Part shown: positions 37,919-43,758 of the stretch, piece by piece
Position numbering within the stretch: position 1 is the first letter of the stretch
How the letters are laid out: each line of letters starts with the position of its first letter
From: JBBDIM01 sp040880405
Lineage (GTDB): Bacteria > Planctomycetota > Planctomycetia > Pirellulales > Pirellulaceae
Assembly: GCA_040880405.1 (NCBI GenBank)
Contig: JBBDIM010000042.1
Location: forward strand, 1-64,000
DNA: 64,000 nt
Direction: 5' to 3'
Notes under the pieces: generated by a model
Told to the model about the DNA's origin: nothing
Database searches by the model: none
What the model saw: only the letters and a program-made list of their open reading frames with translations
Translations under genes and position numbers: made by a program

Positions 37919-38453
37919 CGTATTTTATCCTAGACGGATTGGCTTCTTTCGTGTGAAAAACAAATTCCCTACATAGTTACTTTGTGCCAATACGGAGCCA
38001 TTTTTAGAAAAACTGGCAATTTAGCTTAAATGGGGTGGTATGAGTGAAAATAACTCGGTTTTCCACCCGTGTGGGTGGCTTGCCTTTTGGCTAATTTTGG
38101 GTTGACTCCAAGTTGCTGGTTGCTTCCGTGGCGTTCGCTTTTCGCTCTCAAAAACCGTAGGAGGCAGGGGAGGGACAAGCAAAGCGCAGTCCTCCCTTCC
38201 CTCCCGTCCGTTTCGTGGCGTGACTCAATTTACTATAAGGTGGAGCCACGTACGTAATGCGAGAATAGACACCCTTACAGCACTTTAAGCATTTTGCGAA
38301 ACGTAACCGAAAGCCTCGCGCGGTTGGTACAACTGGCGCACTCACCACCCACCGGGGTGGCCGCCGCGAGCCGCCACACCCCTCAAAATGGGTAAAGTCG
38401 TCAAAATCAATACAACCCTCAAAATCGTCACGACCGCTACAACCATCACAACC
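37919..38453. other. non-coding region upstream of the replication operon, candidate origin/control region
   Basis: 535 bp without a convincing gene; weak open frames on both strands have no support. The part nearest 37918 is AT-rich and should contain the operon promoter (a TAAAAT lies 8 nt before the ATG on the minus strand). The distal part holds the 9-bp-period array at 38380-38460. Position beside primase and helicase genes makes it a plausible replication origin. Confidence 0.4.
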
Positions 38454-38460
38454 CTACCCC
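38380..38460 (+). repeat. nine degenerate 9-bp units in exact phase
   Basis: Successive 9-mers: CCCTCAAAA, TGGGTAAAG, TCGTCAAAA, TCAATACAA, CCCTCAAAA, TCGTCACGA, CCGCTACAA, CCATCACAA, CCCTACCCC. Units 1 and 5 are identical; most fit YCNNCAMAA. The array ends at the stop of the 98-aa gene. Confidence 0.55.
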
Positions 38461-38750
38461 TCGCTCGGTGGGTCACTGTTGATCGTCCGTTTCAATGCGC
38501 AGCCAATCGCCCTTGCCGCGCACCAGTCGATTCCCTCAAGGAGCGTAACAGCCCCTGACGGTAGATCTCGGATGTTCCCCCAGCCTGCCGACCCGTTCGC
38601 CAAATAAACGCAATGGGTGGCCCTGCTGCTGTCCTTCTCCCATCGATCCGATGCCGACTTGGCGGCCTGAAACGTGGGATCAATCCGTTGGCGGGCCCGC
38701 CGCTTGCGGTCGTACGCCAAGTGGTATTCCGGTCTAGGTTTTCGTGCCAT
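38454..38750 (-). CDS. hypothetical basic protein of the element
   Basis: 98 aa from the ATG at 38750 (MARKPRPEYHLAYDRKRRARQRIDPTFQAAKSASDRWEKDS...). An ATG at 38831 would add 27 residues; neither start has a clear ribosome-binding site. The N-terminal half is strongly basic, suggesting nucleic-acid binding. No family recognised. It is divergent from the resolvase gene. Confidence 0.5.
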   Translation of the reverse strand: MARKPRPEYHLAYDRKRRARQRIDPTFQAAKSASDRWEKDSSRATHCVYLANGSAGWGNIRDLPSGAVTLLEGIDWCAARAIGCALKRTINSDPPSEG

Positions 38751-38888
38751 GCTGTCACAATTAGGGTGGTCCCGCTGGATCGCCCCTAAGTCCTTATTTT
38801 CTGAGGTGTTTTTCGGTCGCTTTGCTGTCATTCTTGGGGTATACTCTAAGTGTTACCCCATAAGTCCCGAACAACAGCCAAGGCAATA

Positions 38889-39476
38889 ATGATGAAATTG
38901 ACAGCAATTTATGTGAGAGTCTCGACAACTGGCCAGAATGAAGCCGGACAGCGTGGCGAGATTACCCGCTGGTTGATCGGTAACGGGATCGACCCCGCAA
39001 CCGTGGCTTGGTACTCCGATCAACAGACTGGCGACAACCTGGAACGTCCTGGATTCGCGAAGCTTCAGGCGGACATCTTCGCGGGCAAGGTCGGGACCGT
39101 GGTCGTGTGGCGATTGGATCGCCTATCACGCAAGCTACGGGACGGCCTGGACGTTCTATGTGATTGGACCGACCGTGGTATCCGCGTGGTGTCGGTCACC
39201 CAACAGATTGATCTATCCGGCAGCGTGGGCCGGATGATTGCGGCCGTCCTCCTGGGAATTGGAGAGATGGAACAGGAAACCCGCCGCGAGCGTCAGGCCG
39301 CTGGAATCGCGGCAGCCAAAACCCGTGGTGCCTACCAAGGGCGTAAGGCAGGCACCACCAAGGCAACCCCCGCTCAAGTCGCTGAGATGCGGTCCAGGGG
39401 CATGGCGGTGCCAGAGATCGCAAAGGTGCTGGGAGTCACACGTCAGAGCGTGTACCGCTATCTGAGGACCGCCTAG
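38889..39476 (+). CDS. serine recombinase (Tn3 resolvase/DNA invertase family)
   Basis: 195 aa. The ATG at 38889 is preceded by AAGG; an adjacent ATG at 38892 is equivalent. The catalytic domain begins AIYVRVSTTGQ (Ser12 nucleophile) and continues with VVVWRLDRLSRKLRD and the long E helix (GRMIAAVLLGIGEMEQETRRERQAAGIAAAK). The C-terminal helix-turn-helix is VAEMRSRGMAVPEIAKVLGVTRQSVYRYLRTA. Such enzymes resolve multimers or invert DNA. As the element already has a tyrosine integrase, multimer resolution or a switch function is likely. Confidence 0.92.
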   Translation: MMKLTAIYVRVSTTGQNEAGQRGEITRWLIGNGIDPATVAWYSDQQTGDNLERPGFAKLQADIFAGKVGTVVVWRLDRLSRKLRDGLDVLCDWTDRGIRVVSVTQQIDLSGSVGRMIAAVLLGIGEMEQETRRERQAAGIAAAKTRGAYQGRKAGTTKATPAQVAEMRSRGMAVPEIAKVLGVTRQSVYRYLRTA

Positions 39477-39709
39477 CGGCCTGCCTGCCGATCGCCCGAC
39501 CGCCTGCCGATCGGCACCACCCCTGCCAGGGGGCAAGCTGATAATCGTCACAACCGGCAGGGGAGGGTCAATCCGGACGACCGGCCCAACCCCTACCACC
39601 GGCATAATCGGCAGCCCTATGCACACTGATTGCGCGGTTTGAGATGTCGGCTAACGCGGCGGAAGAAATAGCCGCGAGAAGGCCCCTAGCAGCCCGCCTC
39701 TTGCGTCGC
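39477..39709. repeat. convergent intergenic region with GC-rich direct repeats
   Basis: CCTGCCGATCG occurs at 39484-39494 and 39503-39513 (19-bp period), followed by other CTGCC/GGCAG-rich sequence. Both flanking genes end here. It might serve as bidirectional terminator or as part of a resolvase site; no T-run hairpin is clear. Confidence 0.4.
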
Positions 39710-40168
39710 CTATTCGGGCCCCATTTGCACCCGGAATCTCGCCCGCAAGGCGTCTAAACCAGCGGTGCGGCGGTTGCTCGCTGCCGTGTGTGAGATGCCT
39801 AGCACCTTACCGGCATCGCGGTGCGAAAGACCATCGGCAATGGTGTGGGTAGCGTCTCTGAGATGCGGCCGCAAGTCGCCCACGGCCGCCATCATCTCGC
39901 GGCCGTCAATCATATCACCGATGTCGATCATCTCCCCCGGATCAATGTCTAGAGGCATCGAATCCCGATGCGATCTAATATGATCAACAATTCGAAACCG
40001 AACCGACTGCCAAACCATTGCCACGGCTGTAGGGTGGTCCGGATCGATAGATCCCAGCACCGCAGCCCATGCGGTCTGAAGTATATCCTCAGCGTGTTCC
40101 CAGCCGACTTGCTTGCTGATAAAACTCAGCATCATAGCGCGGTTAGTCTCGTATAAATCATCTAGCAT
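39710..40168 (-). CDS. small sigma70-family (ECF-like) RNA polymerase sigma factor
   Basis: 152 aa from the ATG at 40168, preceded by GAGGTG and overlapping the upstream stop (ATGCTAG). Region 2 is visible in HAEDILQTAWAAVLGSIDPDHPTAVAMVWQSVRFRIVDHIRSHRDS. Region 4 helix-turn-helix is LRDATHTIADGLSHRDAGKVLGISHTAASNRRTAGLDALRARF. Its place inside the element suggests it directs transcription of element genes, but no cognate promoter is identified. No anti-sigma gene is seen. Confidence 0.8.
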   Translation of the reverse strand: MLDDLYETNRAMMLSFISKQVGWEHAEDILQTAWAAVLGSIDPDHPTAVAMVWQSVRFRIVDHIRSHRDSMPLDIDPGEMIDIGDMIDGREMMAAVGDLRPHLRDATHTIADGLSHRDAGKVLGISHTAASNRRTAGLDALRARFRVQMGPE

Positions 40169-40368
40169 GATGCCACCCGCACCTCGCTGGCAACAGCCAA
40201 CCAGTCGACAGCCCAAAAGTCAATTGATGATAGCAACGGGTGGTAATCCGCGCCATCATGGTGATAGCTGGCCAGAAACTCGGCAACGTCGGCCAAGCTG
40301 CCGTCAGCAAAACCAAGGTTTTCCGTTTGCCGCAAAACGTGAATCATTCGTAGGGTGTCAGCGTTCAT
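40162..40368 (-). CDS. hypothetical small protein coupled to the sigma factor gene
   Basis: 68 aa (MNADTLRMIHVLRQTENLGFADGSLADVAEFLASYHHDGADYHPLLSSIDFW...). ATG at 40368 has TTGGAG upstream. It overlaps the sigma factor start by 7 bp. No family recognised; being coupled, it might modulate the sigma factor, but nothing in the sequence shows this. Confidence 0.55.
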   Translation of the reverse strand: MNADTLRMIHVLRQTENLGFADGSLADVAEFLASYHHDGADYHPLLSSIDFWAVDWLAVASEVRVASC

Positions 40369-40396
40369 CGGTGTTAGCTCCAAGGTGAAAAGGTGT

Positions 40397-40417
40397 GGGC
40401 CGGGTGAATCCCGGCCC
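40397..40417. terminator. hairpin between two small element genes
   Basis: Perfect 8-bp stem GGGCCGGG / CCCGGCCC with 5-nt loop, just past the stop of the 93-aa gene. No T-run follows, so it may be an RNA-stabilising or attenuating hairpin. Confidence 0.5.
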
Positions 40418-40425
40418 GGTTTGGG

Positions 40426-40707
40426 TTACCGAATGACCCTAGCGAATTCGGGCAGTAAGTCGCGAAAAGCTTGTTCGTTTGCGATTGTATCGGGGTAATC
40501 CTCACCATAGATTGCGCCATCAAACTTGAACGACCCATCGGCGAGAATCGCATAGGAAACAAAAAATTCATCGGGGCATTCACCATCTTGCCACCACCCT
40601 AGCGGCGATAGTTCGATACAGTCAAAAGTTCCATCGGCCCGTTGGGTAGTGGTCTGGTAAATCCCGACGCCGTTTTTCTTAGCCTTGTTGATAGTTCGTT
40701 TTTGCAT
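40426..40707 (-). CDS. hypothetical protein of the element
   Basis: 93 aa from the ATG at 40707, with GGAGA upstream. MQKRTINKAKKNGVGIYQTTTQRADGTFDCIELSPLGWWQDGECPDEFFVSYAILADGSFKFDGAIYGEDYPDTI has a basic start and an acidic, beta-rich body. No family recognised. It diverges from the 41032 gene across the repeat region at 40816-40869. Confidence 0.6.
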   Translation of the reverse strand: MQKRTINKAKKNGVGIYQTTTQRADGTFDCIELSPLGWWQDGECPDEFFVSYAILADGSFKFDGAIYGEDYPDTIANEQAFRDLLPEFARVIR

Positions 40708-40815
40708 CGTCTTGTCTCCGAGTGGGTTAGTTGCTTGCCTCACCCTAACTATATACCGATAACCCCAGCTAGCAACCGGAATCCGGGAAAATAGTCAAAA
40801 TATCATGTATAGAAT

Positions 40816-40869
40816 AGATACTATATAGATACTAGCAAGATACTATATAGATACTTGCTAGTATCTTGC
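40816..40869. promoter_or_regulatory. AT-rich operator or iteron-like repeat region
   Basis: AGATACTATATAGATACT occurs twice (40816-40833, 40838-40855; 22-bp period), and GCAAGATACT (40836-40845) recurs inverted as AGTATCTTGC (40860-40869). It lies between divergent genes. It could bind a repressor controlling both directions, or a replication initiator. Confidence 0.6.
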
Positions 40870-41031
40870 GGCCGTTGCAATCTTGCGACGGTAGGATTAT
40901 GACGATTGGTTTTCTCGTGGTTTTCTCGTGGATTTTCTGGAATCTGGTTTCCACGGGGCGGTTTTCGTCGAAGTATTTAGTGAGGCCGGGATGTTCTCGG
41001 CTGAAAACACAACACCTTGGGGACCATGAGG

Positions 41032-41403
41032 ATGACAGTCCGAAACGAATGCACCCCGGAAACTCTTGCCGTTGCTGATTGGTACATTGCTAGCCCCCGG
41101 TATCGGCTGGAAGGTTTACTTGGGGCAGCTTGGTGTCAGGCACAAGAAAGGTTTGAAGAACTCGACTTCACGGCCGAACTGGAAAGCGATGTTCAATTGG
41201 GACTTCGCGAGGACTTCGAAACCGGTTCTTCTGAGCAGATGGCCCTGCTGACATGTGAAGAGCTTCGCAATGTCCTAGCTGCTGACTTTTGGCCTTTTCA
41301 AGTGAATTGCGAGGACGATTTACCCACCGGTGTCAATTTCTACGATGTCGCACGGGTGGTGCTGTCGCACGAATCCCAAAAGGTCCAATCAGAAGCCAAC
41401 TAA
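41032..41403 (+). CDS. hypothetical protein, paralogue 1 of a tandem pair
   Basis: 123 aa (MTVRNECTPETLAVADWYIASPRYRLEGLLGAAWCQAQERFEELDFTAELESD...), acidic. The ATG at 41032 has GGGGA at ~8-nt spacing; another ATG is at 41026. Its N-terminus and its leader (ACACCTTGG) match those of the 41480 gene, showing duplication. A strong terminator follows. No domain recognised. Confidence 0.6.
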   Translation: MTVRNECTPETLAVADWYIASPRYRLEGLLGAAWCQAQERFEELDFTAELESDVQLGLREDFETGSSEQMALLTCEELRNVLAADFWPFQVNCEDDLPTGVNFYDVARVVLSHESQKVQSEAN

Positions 41404-41409
41404 GAACGG

Positions 41410-41448
41410 GCGGCCCCACTCCGATTTTCCTTGACGGGGTGGGGCCGC
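41410..41448 (+). terminator. intrinsic terminator after paralogue 1
   Basis: Perfect 10-bp stem GCGGCCCCAC / GTGGGGCCGC followed by TTTCTTC, starting 6 bp after the stop. The loop contains TTCCTTGACGGGG, a motif shared with other hairpins of the element. Confidence 0.8.
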
Positions 41449-41479
41449 TTTCTTCAACTTTCACACCTTGGAAACTAAG

Positions 41480-41941
41480 ATGATCCCAAACAAGTACAAC
41501 CCTGAAACGATTCACGTGGCAAACTGGTATCTGTTGACTCAGGCCGACCGCTTGCCGGAGATTTTCGCGAAATCGCATAAAACAGTCATTGCGTGTGGCG
41601 AGAGTAGCGAGCATGACGAAGACCTTCCAACGATTGCTGATTGCTTAAAGCAATACATCGAGGGTGATATTTTCCTGGTCGCTGGTAAGGGGATTGGCCA
41701 AGGTGAAGGAATCGGCACCTATGATTTGCGGGGTGAGGGTGGCGACGATCCAGGGTCTTACGCTGACCCGATTAGCATAAACACAGAAATCGGACCTTTA
41801 ACCAGGGAATTCGGCCCTGAGTATGCGTTGATTGCGCCTCTACTTAGCGAATCCCTAAGTCGGGTTGACTTCCAGGGTGTCGCCGATTTACTCCTGGAAC
41901 TCGCCCCCGCTGTCAGAATCCCCCAGCCAAAATCCGATTGA
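41480..41941 (+). CDS. hypothetical protein, paralogue 2 of a tandem pair
   Basis: 153 aa (MIPNKYNPETIHVANWYLLTQADRLPEIFAKSHKT...). Shares N-x3-PET-x2-VA-N/D-WY and a following RL with paralogue 1, then diverges and carries a glycine-rich insert (AGKGIGQGEGIGTYDLRGEGGDD). ATG at 41480 follows TTGGAAACTAAG. Function unknown; both proteins are acidic, a trait of small phage-encoded inhibitors, but that is only a guess. Confidence 0.6.
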   Translation: MIPNKYNPETIHVANWYLLTQADRLPEIFAKSHKTVIACGESSEHDEDLPTIADCLKQYIEGDIFLVAGKGIGQGEGIGTYDLRGEGGDDPGSYADPISINTEIGPLTREFGPEYALIAPLLSESLSRVDFQGVADLLLELAPAVRIPQPKSD

Positions 41942-41952
41942 CCCAAGGTGTG

Positions 41953-41988
41953 GGACCGGTCCCTATTGTTCCTTGAGGGGACCGGTCC
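41953..41988 (+). terminator. intrinsic terminator after paralogue 2
   Basis: 11-bp stem GGACCGGTCCC / GGGACCGGTCC followed by ATTTATTC. The loop contains TTCCTTGA, as in the terminator of paralogue 1. Confidence 0.75.
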
Positions 41989-41997
41989 ATTTATTCA

Positions 41998-42534
41998 ATG
42001 AAGAACCATCTCAAACGACAATTGGCCGCCCTGGATACCATCCCCGAATTCAGCCCGATGGTTGCGGAGGATCTCCGCGAGATGGTTTCGGAGGTAGAGC
42101 GGATGGCGGCCTCTCAAGGGTGTCCCGCTGTTGTGAAAGCTTGTCAGATTCGAGAAGGTGGGATTTCTATCAATCTAGCCCGTCAAATCTTGGCAGCGTG
42201 TCTCGCGGCGTGTGAGGAGCCACCATCGGGCGGCCCGCTCGATACTCGCGGCCGAAACCGCCAAAGTCTAATCTCGACTTTTCCCGTTGGCGTTCGTTGC
42301 TACGCTGACCGCATCCCAAAGGGGTTGAACGTAGGAATCGCACCATTGCAAGTAATTGCTACGGCAGACTTGCGGACTATTCCCCATAAGCTGCGCCAGG
42401 ACTTCTATCGTTACCGGCCGCCCCGACCAATAGCCCGTCAGCACCCGTTTAGCAAACGTGTGCCGACAAGAGTAGAGGCAACAATCGGGGTCAAATTCTA
42501 TGCCCTTGGCTTCCGCGCGATTCTTGGCCCGTAG
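41998..42534 (+). CDS. hypothetical protein running antisense into the integrase gene
   Basis: 178 aa. Residues 1-~85 (MKNHLKRQLAALDTIPEFSPMVAEDLREMVSEVERMAASQGCPAVVKACQ...NLARQILAACLAACEEPPS) look like a genuine helical protein. The last ~89 residues lie opposite the catalytic end of the integrase gene (267-bp overlap) and may be fortuitous. No ribosome-binding site stands out. Either an overlapping gene, or a truncated gene whose stop was lost. Confidence 0.4.
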   Translation: MKNHLKRQLAALDTIPEFSPMVAEDLREMVSEVERMAASQGCPAVVKACQIREGGISINLARQILAACLAACEEPPSGGPLDTRGRNRQSLISTFPVGVRCYADRIPKGLNVGIAPLQVIATADLRTIPHKLRQDFYRYRPPRPIARQHPFSKRVPTRVEATIGVKFYALGFRAILGP

Positions 42535-43437
42535 AAAAGTCCGGGATAGGCTTTTGACGATCCAGGGGTCCCCGACCCCGTTCCGGAATAATTCCCTCTT
42601 GTGGTCCGGCTTACCCCGAATCAATTCGATGATTTCAGGGTCGGCAATTCTCACGATTCGCGCCTTGCGGGTTTTAACCTCTTCTGCCTTAAACCGCAGT
42701 TCCATCCGGTCGCCCAAGTCGTGAACGTGCGCGGCCGTCAGGCGGGTAAACTCTAGCGGCCTCATTCCGGTTTTCAACAGGACCGTGATTGCGTCAGTTA
42801 GCGGCCCCCTTGCCTGATTGAGTAAGGCTTGCTCTTGCTCGTCGTTTAGGCAGGTGATACGAGCGCCGGCAGCCGGAACCGCCATCCCTTTGATTCGATT
42901 CCGCTCTATCAACCCCGAATCTTTCCCAAAGTTCAGCACCCGTTTAACGGCCTGGATCGCAAGCCGGGCCGTACCAGCATTCCACCCCGGATGTTTATCT
43001 AGCCAAGCATGAACGTGGAAGGGTTGAATCTGCTCGGCCGCCATTTGCCCATAGCCTGGGTGGATTCGATCAGCGGGGGTGGGATCATCTTTGGACCCTA
43101 GCCACTTGCGGCCGTACCCCGTAGAAAAGTCAAACAACATGGCGGCCCGGATGTTCTGGGTAGCGTCGGCCCCGTTGGTTCGTTTGGCGTGGGCTAGGTA
43201 ATGTTCGGACAATTCTTGAAACGTCATTTCTGACGTTCGTTCAGGTGTCGACAACAGGAATCGGGCGTGGGCTTCCTTGACGACCGTTTCCGGGGTGTCC
43301 TTTGCTTTGAGACGTTCCCCGGCTTCGTTCGTCAGCGCGATAAAGCGGCCGCCATTATCTTTGGCGAACCACCCCCGCCCACGCCGATAGAAGTAACCTT
43401 TGTTCCTGCTGCCTTTTCGTCTGCCGATCGGTGCCAT
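42268..43437 (-). CDS. int: tyrosine recombinase / integrase of the element
   Basis: 389 aa from the ATG at 43437 (MAPIGRRKGSRNKGYFYRRG), preceded by AGGGGAGA. The basic N-terminus should bind arm sites, a SAM-like core-binding domain follows, then the catalytic domain: Arg I in KTGMRPLEFTRL, Lys in EVKTRKARIV, box II YSCRHTFAKR and nucleophile Tyr in SNYLQW. The first His of box II is Tyr, and the usual LGH(S/T) is LMGNS, so the active site is divergent, though Arg/Arg/Tyr are kept. It lies 131 bp from the tRNA core. Arm-like repeats overlap its promoter area, suggesting autoregulation. Confidence 0.93.
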   Translation of the reverse strand: MAPIGRRKGSRNKGYFYRRGRGWFAKDNGGRFIALTNEAGERLKAKDTPETVVKEAHARFLLSTPERTSEMTFQELSEHYLAHAKRTNGADATQNIRAAMLFDFSTGYGRKWLGSKDDPTPADRIHPGYGQMAAEQIQPFHVHAWLDKHPGWNAGTARLAIQAVKRVLNFGKDSGLIERNRIKGMAVPAAGARITCLNDEQEQALLNQARGPLTDAITVLLKTGMRPLEFTRLTAAHVHDLGDRMELRFKAEEVKTRKARIVRIADPEIIELIRGKPDHKRELFRNGVGDPWIVKSLSRTFLRAKNRAEAKGIEFDPDCCLYSCRHTFAKRVLTGYWSGRPVTIEVLAQLMGNSPQVCRSNYLQWCDSYVQPLWDAVSVATNANGKSRD

Positions 43438-43492
43438 TGCGTATCTCCCCTGGGTTTCGCTACAATTGTGGCTTACGCTGGCGGCCAGGGTG

Positions 43493-43518
43493 GATTTAGT
43501 GCCAAAAACAAGTGCCAT
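43493..43518 (+). repeat. candidate integrase arm-type sites, right end
   Basis: GATTTAGTGCCAAA (43493-43506) is identical to 29413-29426; AAGTGCCAT (43510-43518) also occurs at 29491-29499. They sit between int and the tRNA core, where a P-arm would be. Confidence 0.5.
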
Positions 43519-43568
43519 CGCAAAAACAGTCGCCGTAAGTCGTTTGAGAGTAAGAGATAACGAACTTG

Positions 43569-43587
43569 GTCCCCGTAGCTCAACTGG
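43569..43587 (+). repeat. attR: 19-bp core repeat inside the tRNA
   Basis: Identical to 29301-29319; covers the 5' acceptor strand and D-arm start of tRNA-Arg. Right boundary of the element. Confidence 0.85.
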
Positions 43588-43642
43588 ATAGAGTGTCGGC
43601 CTCCGAAGCCGAAGGTTAGTGGTTCGAATCCACTCGGGGATA
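43569..43642 (+). tRNA. tRNA-Arg(CCG)
   Basis: 74 nt that fold as a complete cloverleaf: acceptor GTCCCCG / CGGGGAT (G1-U72 wobble), D stem GCTC / GAGT, anticodon stem TCGGC / GCCGA around CTCCGAA (anticodon CCG, reads CGG), T arm AGTGG-TTCGAAT-CCACT, discriminator A. CCA is not encoded. The first 19 nt are repeated at 29301. Because of the insertion its present 5' flank belongs to the element, and I see no promoter there as good as the one at 29253. Confidence 0.95.
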
Positions 43643-43718
43643 CTTTTCACAAGTAGCTTGTGGGAAACATCTTAGGTAGCCGTCTGCTAGACTGCAAAAA
43701 CGGTTTCATCACTCGTTA

Positions 43719-43740
43719 TTCCTCCGTAATTACGGAGGAA
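43719..43740. promoter_or_regulatory. 22-bp perfect palindrome upstream of the recombinase remnant
   Basis: Arms TTCCTCCGTAA / TTACGGAGGAA. The right half carries GGAGGA, a strong Shine-Dalgarno, 19 bp before the remnant's GTG. A hairpin would sequester it, so it may have been a translational or protein operator. Confidence 0.45.
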
Positions 43741-43758
43741 CGGGAATGGAGACTACGC

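Larger units (their letters stand above)
29301..43587. mobile_element. 14.3-kb integrative element inserted in the 5' part of tRNA-Arg(CCG)
   Basis: Bounded by 19-bp direct repeats (29301-29319, 43569-43587). An integrase gene sits at the tRNA-proximal end. Contents: tape-measure protein and unknown partners (29550-35158), replication set (35499-37918), unknown gene (38454), serine resolvase (38889), sigma factor (39710), small unknown genes (40162-40707), two paralogous genes (41032, 41480), an overlapping ORF (41998) and integrase (42268). No terminase, portal, capsid, protease, lysis or conjugation gene is recognisable. It could be a phage satellite, a degraded prophage, or a plasmid-like element with one phage tail gene. 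Confidence 0.85.

Noticed and set aside
38380..38460. A CRISPR-like array
   Set aside because: Units are 9 bp, degenerate and contiguous with no spacers; no cas gene is present anywhere in the window.
40866..41078. 70-aa plus-strand ORF upstream of paralogue 1
   Set aside because: It overlaps the next gene, begins inside the inverted repeat and shows no similarity; likely spurious.
29301..43587. Interpretation as an integrative conjugative element
   Set aside because: No relaxase, coupling protein, VirB4 or other type IV secretion gene could be recognised.
43438..43650. An N-terminal extension of the integrase gene through the tRNA (translating as IRTTNLRLRRPTLYPVELRG)
   Set aside because: This is the well-known antisense translation of a tRNA gene. 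The ATG at 43437 has a good ribosome-binding site and starts family-like sequence.
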